This document shows, piece by piece, positions 1 through 7,952 of a stretch of DNA of 64,000 nucleotides. The first letter of the stretch is position 1; each line of letters starts with the position of its first letter. The notes beneath the pieces were generated by a model. The model did not search any database. It worked only from the letters and a program-made list of their open reading frames with translations, and was not told the origin of the DNA. This stretch comes from Deltaproteobacteria bacterium. GTDB taxonomy: Bacteria; Myxococcota_A; UBA9160; UBA6930. The stretch lies in the NCBI GenBank assembly GCA_016875395.1, contig VGRF01000006.1, forward strand, positions 1-64,000, in the 5' to 3' direction. The position numbers and the translations under genes were made by a program.

Positions 1-120
1 CCGTCCGCACTCGAGCCTCGGCAATCTCACGCCGGCAGAGTTTGCCGCGCGAGGTCGATCAACAGAGCAACCAGGGGCCGTTCTCTAGAGACCGTTGGTC
101 CGAGAAATGCCAGCAGGTCA
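1..120 (+). mobile_element. Right end of an IS3-family insertion sequence (partial)
   Basis: The element begins outside the window. Bases 2-88 encode the closing residues of an IS3-type OrfB transposase. After a 32-base tail the sequence ends in GCAGGTCA, whose complement TGACCTGC is a familiar IS3-family terminal sequence. I place the outer end at base 120 on that match. The left end and any target duplication are not visible, so the boundary is an inference. Confidence 0.7.
2..88 (+). CDS. IS3-family transposase OrfB, C-terminal fragment
   Basis: The frame starting at base 2 reads RPHSSLGNLTPAEFAAR and stops at TAG 86-88. The R-P-H-S-x-L-G-x-L-T-P-x-E-F pattern is the conserved end of the DDE integrase core in IS3 OrfB proteins, just after the catalytic Glu. 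Only 28 residues lie inside the window, so it cannot be said whether the full transposase is intact. It sits directly next to the presumed terminal inverted repeat of the element. Confidence 0.75.
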   Translation, partial: RPHSSLGNLTPAEFAARGRSTEQPGAVL

Positions 121-357
121 CACGAGCAGCGCCCACGCGAGGAGCGGCAGCGCGCCGAACGTCGGCTCGTGCGCGGCGTCGTCCGCGGTGTCTTGCGGGA
201 GCCCGCGACGATTGCGCCAGCCGAAGAGCGCGCCGCCGACGGCCGCCCCTGCGATCGCGGCGGGCCCGAAATCGTCGCCGGTGAGCGGGCTCGCGGTGAC
301 GAGCGCGCCGACACCGGCGGCGATCGCGAGCTCTCGCATGAGTCGTTGGTGGCGCAC
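118..357 (-). CDS. Small membrane protein, probably truncated by the IS
   Basis: A 79-residue protein with three hydrophobic stretches (about residues 10-25, 31-47 and 67-79), a likely small inner-membrane protein of unknown function. It lies 44 bases downstream of the PQQ dehydrogenase gene on the same strand and could be cotranscribed with it. ATG 339 is an alternative start. The stop TGA is the complement of bases 118-120, which are exactly the last three bases of the IS3 element. The original C-terminus was therefore probably replaced, and the third hydrophobic stretch ends abruptly. No family is recognised. Confidence 0.45.
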   Translation of the reverse strand: MRHQRLMRELAIAAGVGALVTASPLTGDDFGPAAIAGAAVGGALFGWRNRRGLPQDTADDAAHEPTFGALPLLAWALLV

Positions 358-401
358 GGTTCCTCTTCGGCGGTGCGAATGCGGCGGGTGAGACGGCGCG
401 C

Positions 402-1901
402 TCAGTCTCCGAAGCGACCCAGCACATAGGCCGCGAGCGCGCGGCGCCCGGCTTCATCGAGCGGCGGCGCGGGCATCGGCGGCGTGGGCGCGGCGAAGAA
501 CGTCGTGAGGGAGTCGAGGTCGAAGCGCGCGTGGAGCGCCGTCAGCGGCTTGGTGACCATGCCCGGCGCGGCGACGGCGACGTCGTGGCAAGTGGCGCAT
601 GCGTTCGCACCCCACGCAGCTTCGCCCTGCGCGATGAGCGCCGCGCGCTCACTCGGGTCGAGCGCGGCGAGGGAATCGCGCCCGGCTGCGGCGGCTGCCT
701 GAGGGGCGGGCGCAGCGCCGCCTGCGGGTCCGGTCCCCTTCGGGCGAATCGCATAGATCGCGCCGCCGTAGTCGTCCGACACGTAGATCGTGCCGCTGTT
801 CGGCGCTTCCACGACATCCACCGGCCGCCCGAAGACTTCGTCGTCGACGAGAAAGCCGCTGAGGAAGTCCTCTTGCGTAACCGCGCCGGCAGCGTCCCAG
901 CGCAGCGCGACGACGCGGTATCCGTCCTTGCGCGTGCGGTTCCAGGAGCCGTGCAGCGCAGCGAGTGCGACGCCGCGGTGGCTCGCCGGCTGCGCCGGGT
1001 GCGCCAGGAACGTGATCCCGAGCGGCGCGTTGTGCGCGTTGAACGCAAATGCCGGCGGGATCGAGGCGGCGATGCGCGCCTCCTGGCCGGCGCCGAGATC
1101 TGGGTCCGCGATCCGGTCCCCGTTCGCGACCGGCCAGCCGTAATCCCCGCCGCGCACGACGCGGTTCAGCTCGCAGGGCGGGAAGTCGTCGCCGAGCAGG
1201 TCGCGGCCGTTGTCGGTCGCGAACAGCTCGTTCGTCACCGGCCGCCAGGCGAAGTCCACGGCGTTGCGCAGCCCACGCGCATAAAGCTCGTAGCCGCTGC
1301 CGTCCGGCGCGTACCGCAGCATCGCGGCGCGGCGCTCGTCGTCCTCGAAGCACACGTTGCAGCTCGACCCGACCGTCACGTAGAGCATCCCGTCGGGCCC
1401 GATGCCCACGTTGCGCGACCAGTGATTGCCACCCTCCGGCAGTCCGGACACCACGGTCTCCAGGGCGCCGTCGATCGCGCCCGTCGCGACGTCGAAGCGC
1501 ACCCGGCCCACGGAAGCCGCCTCGCCGACGTAGAGCCAGCCGTCCGGCGACAGCGCGAGGCCGTGGGGGCGCGAGAGGCCGGTCAGCAAGTCCCGGACGG
1601 AGTCCGGCGCGCCGTCCTCGTTCTTGTCGCGCGACAGCAGCACCACGCGCCCCTCGCGGGGAATCGAGCCGATCAGGTCGCCGCGCGGCGTGGCCACCAG
1701 CATCCGCACGCCCGGGACCACGGAGTACAGCGAAACCTCGTATCCGCTCGCGACCTTCAGTCGCCGGGCGCCCTCCGCGCTGGGCGGCTCGCCGCCCCAG
1801 CCGAACAGCGAGTTCATGATCGGGGCATTCACGGCGAACCTGTCGCCGCAGCCGCCGAGGACCGACACGAGAGAGATCACGAGGAGCCAGCGGGTTCGCA
1901 T
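402..1901 (-). CDS. PQQ-dependent sugar dehydrogenase with C-terminal cytochrome c
   Basis: A 499-residue lipoprotein predicted to oxidise a sugar or sorbosone-type substrate in the periplasm with PQQ and to pass electrons to its own haem. The start at 1901 gives a type II signal peptide with lipobox LGGC (Cys18); a longer reading frame would bury it. The middle is a six-bladed glucose/sorbosone dehydrogenase propeller, with visible pieces such as RPHGLALSPDGWLYVGE and GGDYGWPV. The C-terminus carries a single CATCH haem site (435-439) with Met476 as likely sixth ligand. It is transcribed away from rplX. The substrate cannot be told from sequence. Confidence 0.85.
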   Translation of the reverse strand: MRTRWLLVISLVSVLGGCGDRFAVNAPIMNSLFGWGGEPPSAEGARRLKVASGYEVSLYSVVPGVRMLVATPRGDLIGSIPREGRVVLLSRDKNEDGAPDSVRDLLTGLSRPHGLALSPDGWLYVGEAASVGRVRFDVATGAIDGALETVVSGLPEGGNHWSRNVGIGPDGMLYVTVGSSCNVCFEDDERRAAMLRYAPDGSGYELYARGLRNAVDFAWRPVTNELFATDNGRDLLGDDFPPCELNRVVRGGDYGWPVANGDRIADPDLGAGQEARIAASIPPAFAFNAHNAPLGITFLAHPAQPASHRGVALAALHGSWNRTRKDGYRVVALRWDAAGAVTQEDFLSGFLVDDEVFGRPVDVVEAPNSGTIYVSDDYGGAIYAIRPKGTGPAGGAAPAPQAAAAAGRDSLAALDPSERAALIAQGEAAWGANACATCHDVAVAAPGMVTKPLTALHARFDLDSLTTFFAAPTPPMPAPPLDEAGRRALAAYVLGRFGD

Positions 1902-1942
1902 AGGCCGCGCAGCATACCGGCGCAAATCCGAGGGGTTGGCGG

Positions 1943-1971
1943 TTGACACCTGCCGCCTCGAACGAAAAACT
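1943..1971 (+). promoter_or_regulatory. Candidate sigma-70 promoter for rplX-rpmG
   Basis: A perfect TTGACA at 1943-1948 is followed after 17 bases by AAAACT at 1966-1971, a weak -10 match. It lies about 80 bases upstream of the rplX ATG in the region divergent from the PQQ dehydrogenase. The long GC-rich leader that follows has no recognised riboswitch. Confidence 0.45.
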
Positions 1972-2053
1972 GCGCCTCCTTTCGGCGGGCCCTGCCTGGG
2001 CTCGCCCGGCACCCGGGGCCGCTCCGCCGGCCCACGTTCGCGAAGGAATCGTC

Positions 2054-2395
2054 ATGGCTCAGCGCATTCGCAAAGGCGACCTCGTTCAGGTGATCGCCGG
2101 CAAGGAACGCCGCGACAAGAAGCAAGGCCGCGTGCTCGAGGTCGACCCCGTCGCCGGGCGCGTGCGCATCGAGGGCGTTCGCATTCAGAAGAAGCACCTG
2201 AAGCCGCAGCGCAGCAAGAAGAACCCCGCGGGCGGCATCATCGAGCGCGAGGGCTTCATCCACGTCTCGAACGTGATGCTGGTCGACCCGAAGACGGGCA
2301 AGCCCGGCCGCGTGGGCTTCGAAGTTCGAGACGGCAAGAAGGTGCGCGTGTTCAAGAAGAGCGGCGAAGTGCTCGCCGAGCCGGCGCGCAAGTGA
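2054..2395 (+). CDS. rplX: 50S ribosomal protein L24
   Basis: A 113-residue L24, which binds 23S rRNA and starts assembly of the large subunit. The KOW-type N-terminus ([17 protein letters not shown]), the central KKHLKPQ and [18 protein letters not shown] segments and the RVGF...DGKKVR end match L24 along its whole length. ATG 2054 was chosen because the homology begins there; upstream codons in frame are leader. In most bacteria rplX sits inside the S10/spc operon between L14 and L5. Here it is followed only by rpmG, so either the gene was relocated or this is a second copy. Confidence 0.93.
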   Translation: MAQRIRKGDLVQVIAGKERRDKKQGRVLEVDPVAGRVRIEGVRIQKKHLKPQRSKKNPAGGIIEREGFIHVSNVMLVDPKTGKPGRVGFEVRDGKKVRVFKKSGEVLAEPARK

Positions 2396-2409
2396 TTAGG
2401 GAGTGAACC

Positions 2410-2580
2410 GTGGCCAAGAAGAGCAAGCGCGAGAAGATCAAGCTCGAGTCGACGGCCGGAACCGGCCACTTCTACACGACGAGCAAGAACCGCATCAACA
2501 CGCCGGACAAGATGGAGTTCAAGAAGTACGACCCGGTGGCGCGCAAGCACGTCGTCTACAAGGAAGCCAAGCTGAAGTAG
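2410..2580 (+). CDS. rpmG: 50S ribosomal protein L33
   Basis: A 56-residue L33 with a GTG start preceded by the Shine-Dalgarno sequence GGGAG. The protein reads [18 protein letters not shown], then HFYTTSKN and [10 protein letters not shown], the standard L33 framework. It has no cysteines, so it is the zinc-free (C-minus) form, which is insensitive to zinc starvation. It lies 14 bases after rplX and is presumably cotranscribed. It ends in TAG, which shows that TAG is an ordinary terminator in this genome. Confidence 0.93.
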   Translation: MAKKSKREKIKLESTAGTGHFYTTSKNRINTPDKMEFKKYDPVARKHVVYKEAKLK

Positions 2581-2596
2581 CGCGCGGAGTCGCGGG

Positions 2597-3205
2597 ATGA
2601 AGCTGCACGACAACGCAACGGCTCCGAACCCGCGGCGCGTGCGGATCTTCCTGGCGGAAAAGGGGATCAGCGTCCCCGTCGCGCAGGTCGACATCTCGAA
2701 GTCGGAGAATCGCAGCGGCGAGTTCCGCGCGAAGAATCCGTTCGGGCAGGTGCCCGTGCTCGAGCTCGACGACGGCACCTGCATCTCCGAGAGCGTCGCG
2801 ATCTGCCGCTACTTCGAGGAAGTGCAGCCCGAGCCGCCGCTGTTCGGCATCGGCGCAAAGGAGCGCGCGCTGGTCGAGATGTGGAACCGGCGCATGGAGC
2901 TCGAGCTCTCGATGCCGATCTTCCAGTGCTTCCAGAACACGCACGAGTTCATGAAGAGCCGCATGCCGCAGGTGCCCGAGTTCGGCGCGGTCTCGAAGCA
3001 GCGCGCCGAGCGGGCGCTCGGGATGCTCGACGGCATGCTCGCGGATCGGCGCTTCATCGCGGGCGAGCGCTACTCGATCGCCGACATCACCGCGTTCGTC
3101 GGCGTCGACTTCGCTCGCGTCGTGAAGATCCGGCCCGCGCCCGAGCACACGAACGTGCTGCGCTGGCTCGCCGAGATGAGCGCGCGCCCCAGCGCAAAGG
3201 CGTGA
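2597..3205 (+). CDS. Glutathione S-transferase family protein
   Basis: A 202-residue cytosolic GST. The N-terminal thioredoxin fold shows the cis-proline region GQVPVLELDDG followed by the glutathione-contacting Glu-Ser of CISESVAICRYF. The all-helical C-terminal domain carries the N-capping motif region YSIADITAF. It starts 16 bases after rpmG and may be read from the same transcript. The substrate is unknown; conjugation, thiol reduction or dehalogenation are all possible for this superfamily. Confidence 0.85.
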   Translation: MKLHDNATAPNPRRVRIFLAEKGISVPVAQVDISKSENRSGEFRAKNPFGQVPVLELDDGTCISESVAICRYFEEVQPEPPLFGIGAKERALVEMWNRRMELELSMPIFQCFQNTHEFMKSRMPQVPEFGAVSKQRAERALGMLDGMLADRRFIAGERYSIADITAFVGVDFARVVKIRPAPEHTNVLRWLAEMSARPSAKA

Positions 3206-3213
3206 CGCGGTAG

Positions 3214-3783
3214 CTACTCGCGCGTGAGCTCGAGCCGGCGCGGGTCGAAGATGCCCTTGCGCGCGAGGCCGCGTTCGAGGCGGCGTCCGGCGGCGTCTTC
3301 GATCGCGATCACGTAGGCCATCACCTCGGGCTGCGCGCCGCACTGCTCGCGGTAGACCATGTAGTCCACGCCCACGCGGTAGGCGCCGGCTTGCGGCGCC
3401 GCGAACACGACCTACTCGATGCGCGGCGTCTTCGAGTCGCAGCGCACGTCGGCGACCAGCCGCCCGCCCGCGGCGGCGCGCTCGTTCGCGAAGTAGATCG
3501 TCTCGGCGAGCGGATCGGTCACGTACAGATCGAGGTCTGCCTGCGCGCCGAACGCGAGGCGGATGCGCAGCGCGCCGCCACTGGGGAGCGGCGCCTCGGC
3601 GAGCGCGGCCTCGAGCTGCGCTGCCTCCGCCTCGAGTGCGGGCGTCCACTGCGCGGGTGCCCGCAGCTCGCGCGATTGCGCGCTCGCGAGCGAGGCGAAG
3701 AGCAGCGCGGCGAGCGCAAGGAGCGCGATCGCGGCGGTAACGTGTGCGCGTCGTCTCGCGTTGTGCGCAGGAGGCCTCGTCAT
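3214..3783 (-). pseudogene. Secreted YfaP/DUF2135-like protein interrupted by an in-frame TAG
   Basis: One reading frame runs from ATG 3783 to the stop at 3214 with a TAG at 3412-3414 (codon 124). The first part has a signal peptide (hydrophobic run ending ASLASAQS), an Ala/Glu-rich helix and the start of a beta-sandwich domain (DLDLYVTDPLAETIYFANE). The part after the TAG (VVFAAPQAGAYRVGVDYMVY) continues the same domain, so the two pieces belong together. The DLDLYVTDP pattern resembles DUF2135/YfaP domains of exported proteins. The neighbour on the other strand is the CusF-SCO gene. Sequence error, a real nonsense mutation and readthrough all remain possible. Confidence 0.6.
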
Positions 3784-3853
3784 GACGCGATTCTCGCGTA
3801 TCTCGCTTCGACGCAGGGGGGCGCGCGTGGTCCACGGAAAGATTGCGCTGGGG

Positions 3854-4705
3854 ATGTCCTTGCGTGGCTCGCTGCGGCTCGCACTCGCTCTGGTCGTTGC
3901 GGCAACACTCGGCGCCTGCGACGCGGGCAATCCCGCGGAGAAGCTGCACCGCTACGAGGTCGAGGGCGTCGTGCAGGACGTCGACGACGCGCACAAACAA
4001 GCGCTGATCGACCACGAAGAAGTGCCCGGCGTGATGCCGGCGATGACGATGAGCTTCGACGTGCCCGACGCGGCCGTGTTCGAGAAGCTCGCGCCGGGCC
4101 AGCGCATCGCGTTCACGCTCGAGATTCGCGACCGCGTGTTCCGCATCATCGACGCCGAGGTGCTCGAAGAGAAGGCGGCGCCCGGCCGCCCCGGCGCGAT
4201 CGCGGGCGTCGTCGAGGACCTCGCGCCCGACTTCGCGCTCACTGATCAAGCCGGCGCGGAAGTCACGCTGGCGAGCCTGCGCGGGAAGACGCTGCTGATC
4301 GACTTCATCTACACGCACTGCCCCGGCCCGTGCCCCGTGCTGACCGGCCGCCACGCGCAGATCCAGCGCGAGCTCGCGCCCGAGATTCGCGCGCGCACGC
4401 ACTTCGTCTCGATCAGCCTCGATCCGGAGCGCGACACGCCCGAGGCGATGGCGAGCTACGCGCGCGTTCGCGGCGCGGACCTCGCGAGCTGGTCGTTCCT
4501 CACGGGCGAGCCCGAGCGCGTGCGCGATGTGCTCGCGCGCTACGGCGTGTTCGCGCAGAAGAGCAAGAACCCCGGCGAGGTCGACCACGTCGTGGTGACG
4601 CTGCTCGTCGACGGCAAGGGGCGCGTGGTGAAGCGCCTGTTCGGTGTCGAGGACAGCGTGAAGGACGTGAAGCAGGCGCTCGTCGAGATCGCCTCCGCTT
4701 CCTAG
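3854..4705 (+). CDS. SCO1/SenC-type copper chaperone with N-terminal CusF-like domain
   Basis: A 283-residue lipoprotein (lipobox LGAC, Cys22; start chosen to give this signal). Residues about 33-100 form a CusF-like copper-binding barrel (EVEGVVQDVDD, VPGVMPAMTMSFDVPD, LAPGQRIAFTLEI). Residues about 115-280 form a SCO thioredoxin fold with the CxxxC copper motif THCPGPCP (Cys156, Cys160) and the conserved His245. SCO proteins deliver copper to the CuA centre of cytochrome oxidase; the added Met-rich domain could hand copper over. The stop is followed by the PPOX gene two bases later, so the two are probably cotranscribed. Confidence 0.88.
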   Translation: MSLRGSLRLALALVVAATLGACDAGNPAEKLHRYEVEGVVQDVDDAHKQALIDHEEVPGVMPAMTMSFDVPDAAVFEKLAPGQRIAFTLEIRDRVFRIIDAEVLEEKAAPGRPGAIAGVVEDLAPDFALTDQAGAEVTLASLRGKTLLIDFIYTHCPGPCPVLTGRHAQIQRELAPEIRARTHFVSISLDPERDTPEAMASYARVRGADLASWSFLTGEPERVRDVLARYGVFAQKSKNPGEVDHVVVTLLVDGKGRVVKRLFGVEDSVKDVKQALVEIASAS

Positions 4706-4707
4706 GG

Positions 4708-5160
4708 ATGGAGCTGTCGCCGCGCGCGATCGAGCTGCGCCTCGCGCGAGAGCCGCGCGCGGTGCTCGCGACGCTGCGCGCCGACGGCAGCGCAGCGCTC
4801 GTGCCGATCGTGTTCGCGTGGGTGAGCGGCGCGCTCTGGTCGCCGATCGATGGCAAGCCCAAGCGCGGCGCCGCGCTCGCGCGGGTCGCGAACCTGGCGC
4901 GGGACTCCCGCGTGAGCGTGCTGCTCGACGCCTACGCCGAGGATTGGTCGCGGCTCTGGTGGCTGCGCGTCGAAGGCGTGGCGCGGGCCACCAGCGCCAG
5001 CATCGCGCCTGCGGAGGCGGCGCTGCGCGCGAAGTACTCGCAGTACGCGGCGACACCGCTCCACGTGGGCGCTGCGCAGTTGTTACGGATCGAGCCGGCG
5101 CGCGTGGCGAGCTGGGCGGCGTCAGCCGAGGCGGTGCGCGCCGCAGAGGAGGATCGATGA
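4708..5160 (+). CDS. PPOX-class flavin/F420-binding protein (TIGR03668-like)
   Basis: A 150-residue split-barrel protein of the pyridoxamine-phosphate-oxidase superfamily. The run DGKPKRGAALARVANL followed by DSRVSVLLDAYAEDWSRLWW is typical of the group annotated as F420-dependent TIGR03668. That suggests, but does not prove, that the organism uses deazaflavin F420. The 4-base ATGA overlap with the next gene shows translational coupling. The substrate is unknown. Confidence 0.75.
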   Translation: MELSPRAIELRLAREPRAVLATLRADGSAALVPIVFAWVSGALWSPIDGKPKRGAALARVANLARDSRVSVLLDAYAEDWSRLWWLRVEGVARATSASIAPAEAALRAKYSQYAATPLHVGAAQLLRIEPARVASWAASAEAVRAAEEDR

Positions 5161-6020
5161 GCAGCGTGGCGTTCCTGTGTCTCGGCGCGATGGGCCGCCC
5201 GATGGCGGGCCACCTCGCGCGCGCGGGGCACGCAGTCGTCGCCTACAACCGCACGCGCGGGAAGGCGGAGGCGTGGGCCGCCGAGTACGGCGGGCGCGTC
5301 GCTTCGACGCCGCGGGACGCCGTGAGCGGCGCAGAGTTCGTGTTCGCTTGCACGGGCAACGACGCCGACCTGCGCGAGATCACGCTCGGCGCGCAGGGCG
5401 CCTTCGCCGCGCTCGCGCCCGGCGCGGTGTTCGTGGATCACACGACTGCATCGCCAGCCCTCGCGCGCGAGCTCGCGGCCGAAGCCGAGAAGCGCGGCGC
5501 GCACTTCGTCGACGCGCCGGTCTCGGGCGGGGAAGAGGGCGCGAAGCGCGGGCAGCTGAGCATCATGGCCGGCGGCGACGCCGCGGCCTTCGAGCGCGCG
5601 CGCGAAGTGTTCGCTTGTTATGCCAAGGCTGCGCTCCTGATCGGGCCGAGCGGCGCGGGCCAGCTCACCAAGGCGGTGAACCAGCTCTGCATCGCCGGCG
5701 TGCTGGCGGGCCTCTCCGAAGGCCTCGCGTTCGCGGAGAAGTCCGGCCTCGATCTCACGCGCGTGATCGAGGCGGTCTCGAAAGGCGCGGCACAGTCATG
5801 GCAGCTCGACAACCGCGCGCGCACGATGGCCGAGCGCCGCTACGACTTCGGCTTCGCGGTGGACTGGATGCGCAAAGACCTCGGCATCGCCTTCGCCGAG
5901 GCCGCGCGGATCGGCGCGAGCGTCGACGCCGCGCGCGCGGTCGACGCGCTCTACGCGCAGCTCCAGCGCGGCGGCGGCGGGCGGCGTGACACGTCGAGCT
6001 TGATCGAGGCGGTGCGGTAG
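5157..6020 (+). CDS. Beta-hydroxyacid dehydrogenase (3-hydroxyisobutyrate dehydrogenase family)
   Basis: A 287-residue NAD(P)-dependent dehydrogenase. The N-terminal Rossmann segment CLGAMGRPMAGHLARAGH, the substrate-binding loop DAPVSGGEEGAKRGQL and the catalytic-lysine region GAGQLTKAVNQL are all present in order. Family members reduce or oxidise 3-hydroxyisobutyrate, tartronate semialdehyde, glyoxylate or succinic semialdehyde; the sequence alone does not choose among them. The start overlaps the preceding stop (ATGA), which makes it the last gene of the SCO-PPOX operon. Confidence 0.85.
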   Translation: MSSVAFLCLGAMGRPMAGHLARAGHAVVAYNRTRGKAEAWAAEYGGRVASTPRDAVSGAEFVFACTGNDADLREITLGAQGAFAALAPGAVFVDHTTASPALARELAAEAEKRGAHFVDAPVSGGEEGAKRGQLSIMAGGDAAAFERAREVFACYAKAALLIGPSGAGQLTKAVNQLCIAGVLAGLSEGLAFAEKSGLDLTRVIEAVSKGAAQSWQLDNRARTMAERRYDFGFAVDWMRKDLGIAFAEAARIGASVDAARAVDALYAQLQRGGGGRRDTSSLIEAVR

Positions 6021-6038
6021 GCGCCGCGAGGCGGCGCC
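6020..6038 (+). terminator. GC-rich hairpin after the dehydrogenase gene
   Basis: An 8-base-pair stem GGCGCCGC / GCGGCGCC with a 3-base loop begins at the last base of the stop codon. No U-run follows, so it is only a possible terminator or mRNA 3-prime stabiliser. Confidence 0.35.
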
Positions 6039-6083
6039 GAGCGGAGTCGGCTCCGGCTGAGCTGACGCGCTCGGACAGCGCGG

Positions 6084-6100
6084 CGGCTACGTTGCGCGCC
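6084..6100 (+). promoter_or_regulatory. Candidate ettA promoter (-10 TACGTT), shared 17-mer
   Basis: The 17-mer CGGCTACGTTGCGCGCC lies 25 bases before the ettA start and is repeated exactly at 61272-61288 before the CDF transporter gene. TACGTT fits the TAnnnT pattern of a -10 element. No clear TTGACA is seen at the expected distance. Confidence 0.35.
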
Positions 6101-6125
6101 CTTTCCGCACCGGGAGCTGCGCGCC

Positions 6126-7799
6126 ATGGCCGACTTCGTCTTCACCATGCACGACCTGCGCAAGGTCGTTCCGCCGGATCGCGTGATCCTCGACGGCATC
6201 ACGCTCGCGTTCTTGCCCGGCGCGAAGATCGGCGTGCTCGGGCCCAACGGCTCGGGCAAGAGCTCGCTGCTGCGCATCATGGCGGGCGTCGACAAGGACT
6301 TCCTCGGCGAGGCGCGCCCGCACCCGGCGCTGAAGATCGGATACCTCGCGCAGGAGCCGCAGCTCGATCCCACGAAGGACGTGAAGGGCAACGTCGAAGA
6401 CGGCGTCGCGTCGGTCAAGAACTTGTTGGTGCGCTTCGAAGAGATCAGCGCGAAGTTCGCCGAGCCGCTCGAAGATGACGAGATGAACAAGCTGCTGGAA
6501 GAGCAGGGCCGTCTTCAGGATCAGATCGACGCGGTGAACGGCTGGGAGCTCGATCACACGCTCGAGATCGCGATGGACGCGCTGCGCCTCCCGCCGGGTG
6601 ACGCCGACGTGACGAAGCTCTCGGGCGGCGAGCGCCGCCGCGTCGCGCTGTGCCGCCTGCTGCTGTCGAAGCCGGACATGTTGTTATTGGACGAGCCCAC
6701 GAACCACCTCGACGCCGAGTCGGTGGCGTGGCTCGAGCACTTCCTGCAGGAGTACCCGGGCACCGTCGTGGCCGTCACGCACGACCGCTACTTCCTCGAC
6801 AACGTCGCGGGCTGGATCCTCGAGCTCGATCGCGGGCGCGGCATCCCGTATCAGGGCAACTACACCGGCTGGCTCGAGCAGAAGAAGGCGCGCCTCGCAG
6901 TGGAGGAGAAGCAGGCCGGCGCGCGCCAGCGCACGCTCGATCGCGAGATGGAGTGGATCAAGATGTCGCCGCGCGCGCGGCAGTCGAAGAGCAAGGCGCG
7001 CATCCGCGAGTTCGAGGCGCTGCGCCAGCAAGAGGAAGCGCGCCTGCCCGAGACGGTCGAGATCAACATCCCCGCCGGTCCGCGCCTCGGCGACGTCGTG
7101 ATCGAGTCGAAGAACCTGATGAAGGGCTACGGCGACCGCCTGCTGATCGATGACCTCACGTTCAACCTGCCCGCCGGCGGCATCGTGGGCGTGATTGGCG
7201 CGAACGGCGTGGGCAAGAGCACGCTGTTTCGCATGCTCGTCGGCGAGGAGAAGCCCGACACGGGATCGATCCGCCTCGGCGAGACGGTGAAGCTCGCCTA
7301 CGTGGACCAGAGCCGCGACGCGCTCGCGCCTAACAAGTCCGTGTGGGAGGAGATCAGCGGCGGCGCCGAGCGCATCCCGCTCGGCAAGCGCGAGATCGCA
7401 TCGCGCGCCTATGTCTCGTCGTTCGGATTCAAGGGCGCGGACCAGCAGAAGCGCGTGGGCGAGCTGTCGGGCGGCGAACGCAACCGCGTTCACCTCGCGA
7501 AGCTGCTGAAGAGCGGCGGCAACGTATTGTTACTGGACGAGCCGACCAACGACCTCGACGTCGACACGCTGCGCGCGCTCGAAGACGCGCTGGTCGGCTT
7601 CGCGGGCTGCGTCGTGGTGATCTCCCACGACCGCTGGTTCCTCGACCGCATCGCGACGCACATGCTGGCGTTCGAGGGCGACTCGCACGCCGAGTGGTTC
7701 GAGGGCAACTATCAGGAGTACGAGGCCGACTACAAGCGCCGCAAGGGCGCCGAGGCGGACCAGCCGCACCGCGTGCGCTTCAAGAGCTTGCATCGCTGA
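6126..7799 (+). CDS. ettA: Energy-dependent translational throttle protein EttA (ABC-F)
   Basis: A 557-residue ABC-F protein with two ATP-binding cassettes and no membrane segments. Walker A motifs are GPNGSGKSS and GANGVGKST, each cassette has a LSGGE signature, and both Walker B motifs read LLLLDEPTN. The length, the arm region after the first signature and the linker rich in charged residues match EttA, which binds the ribosomal E site and gates the first peptide bond according to the ATP/ADP ratio. A Shine-Dalgarno-like GGGAG precedes the ATG. Both Walker B leucine runs contain a rare TTA codon. Confidence 0.93.
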   Translation: MADFVFTMHDLRKVVPPDRVILDGITLAFLPGAKIGVLGPNGSGKSSLLRIMAGVDKDFLGEARPHPALKIGYLAQEPQLDPTKDVKGNVEDGVASVKNLLVRFEEISAKFAEPLEDDEMNKLLEEQGRLQDQIDAVNGWELDHTLEIAMDALRLPPGDADVTKLSGGERRRVALCRLLLSKPDMLLLDEPTNHLDAESVAWLEHFLQEYPGTVVAVTHDRYFLDNVAGWILELDRGRGIPYQGNYTGWLEQKKARLAVEEKQAGARQRTLDREMEWIKMSPRARQSKSKARIREFEALRQQEEARLPETVEINIPAGPRLGDVVIESKNLMKGYGDRLLIDDLTFNLPAGGIVGVIGANGVGKSTLFRMLVGEEKPDTGSIRLGETVKLAYVDQSRDALAPNKSVWEEISGGAERIPLGKREIASRAYVSSFGFKGADQQKRVGELSGGERNRVHLAKLLKSGGNVLLLDEPTNDLDVDTLRALEDALVGFAGCVVVISHDRWFLDRIATHMLAFEGDSHAEWFEGNYQEYEADYKRRKGAEADQPHRVRFKSLHR

Positions 7800-7800
7800 G

Positions 7801-7821
7801 GTGCTCGGGTGCCCCGAGTAC
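7801..7821 (+). terminator. Stem-loop after ettA
   Basis: GTGCTCGGG and CCCGAGTAC pair over nine bases (one G-U) around a TGC loop, starting directly after the ettA stop codon. No U-run follows. Position and stability suggest a terminator. Confidence 0.45.
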
Positions 7822-7884
7822 GCTGGGCCGCGAGCGAGTGTCTGATCGGCTCGTGCTCCGCGAGCGCGAGGTGCGATCTGTCCC

Positions 7885-7900
7885 TGTGAAGCAGTTCACA
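7885..7900 (+). promoter_or_regulatory. CRP/FNR-family operator TGTGA-N6-TCACA
   Basis: A perfect palindromic half-site pair TGTGA / TCACA separated by six bases. It is centred about 45 bases before a plausible start site, judging from the -10-like TAGAGT at 7927-7932. The only gene downstream on this strand is the truncated hsdM and, through it, the AAA-VWA gene. No CRP-family regulator lies in the window. Confidence 0.4.
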
Positions 7901-7952
7901 CGGAGCGGATCGACGAACAAGCATCGTAGAGTCGTCGTCCTTGAGGTCGCCC

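Noticed and set aside
42-2000. Long open frames on the plus strand opposite the PQQ dehydrogenase and similar antisense frames throughout
   Set aside because: Their translations are Arg/Ala/Pro-rich without family features, a usual shadow of high-G+C genes on the other strand.
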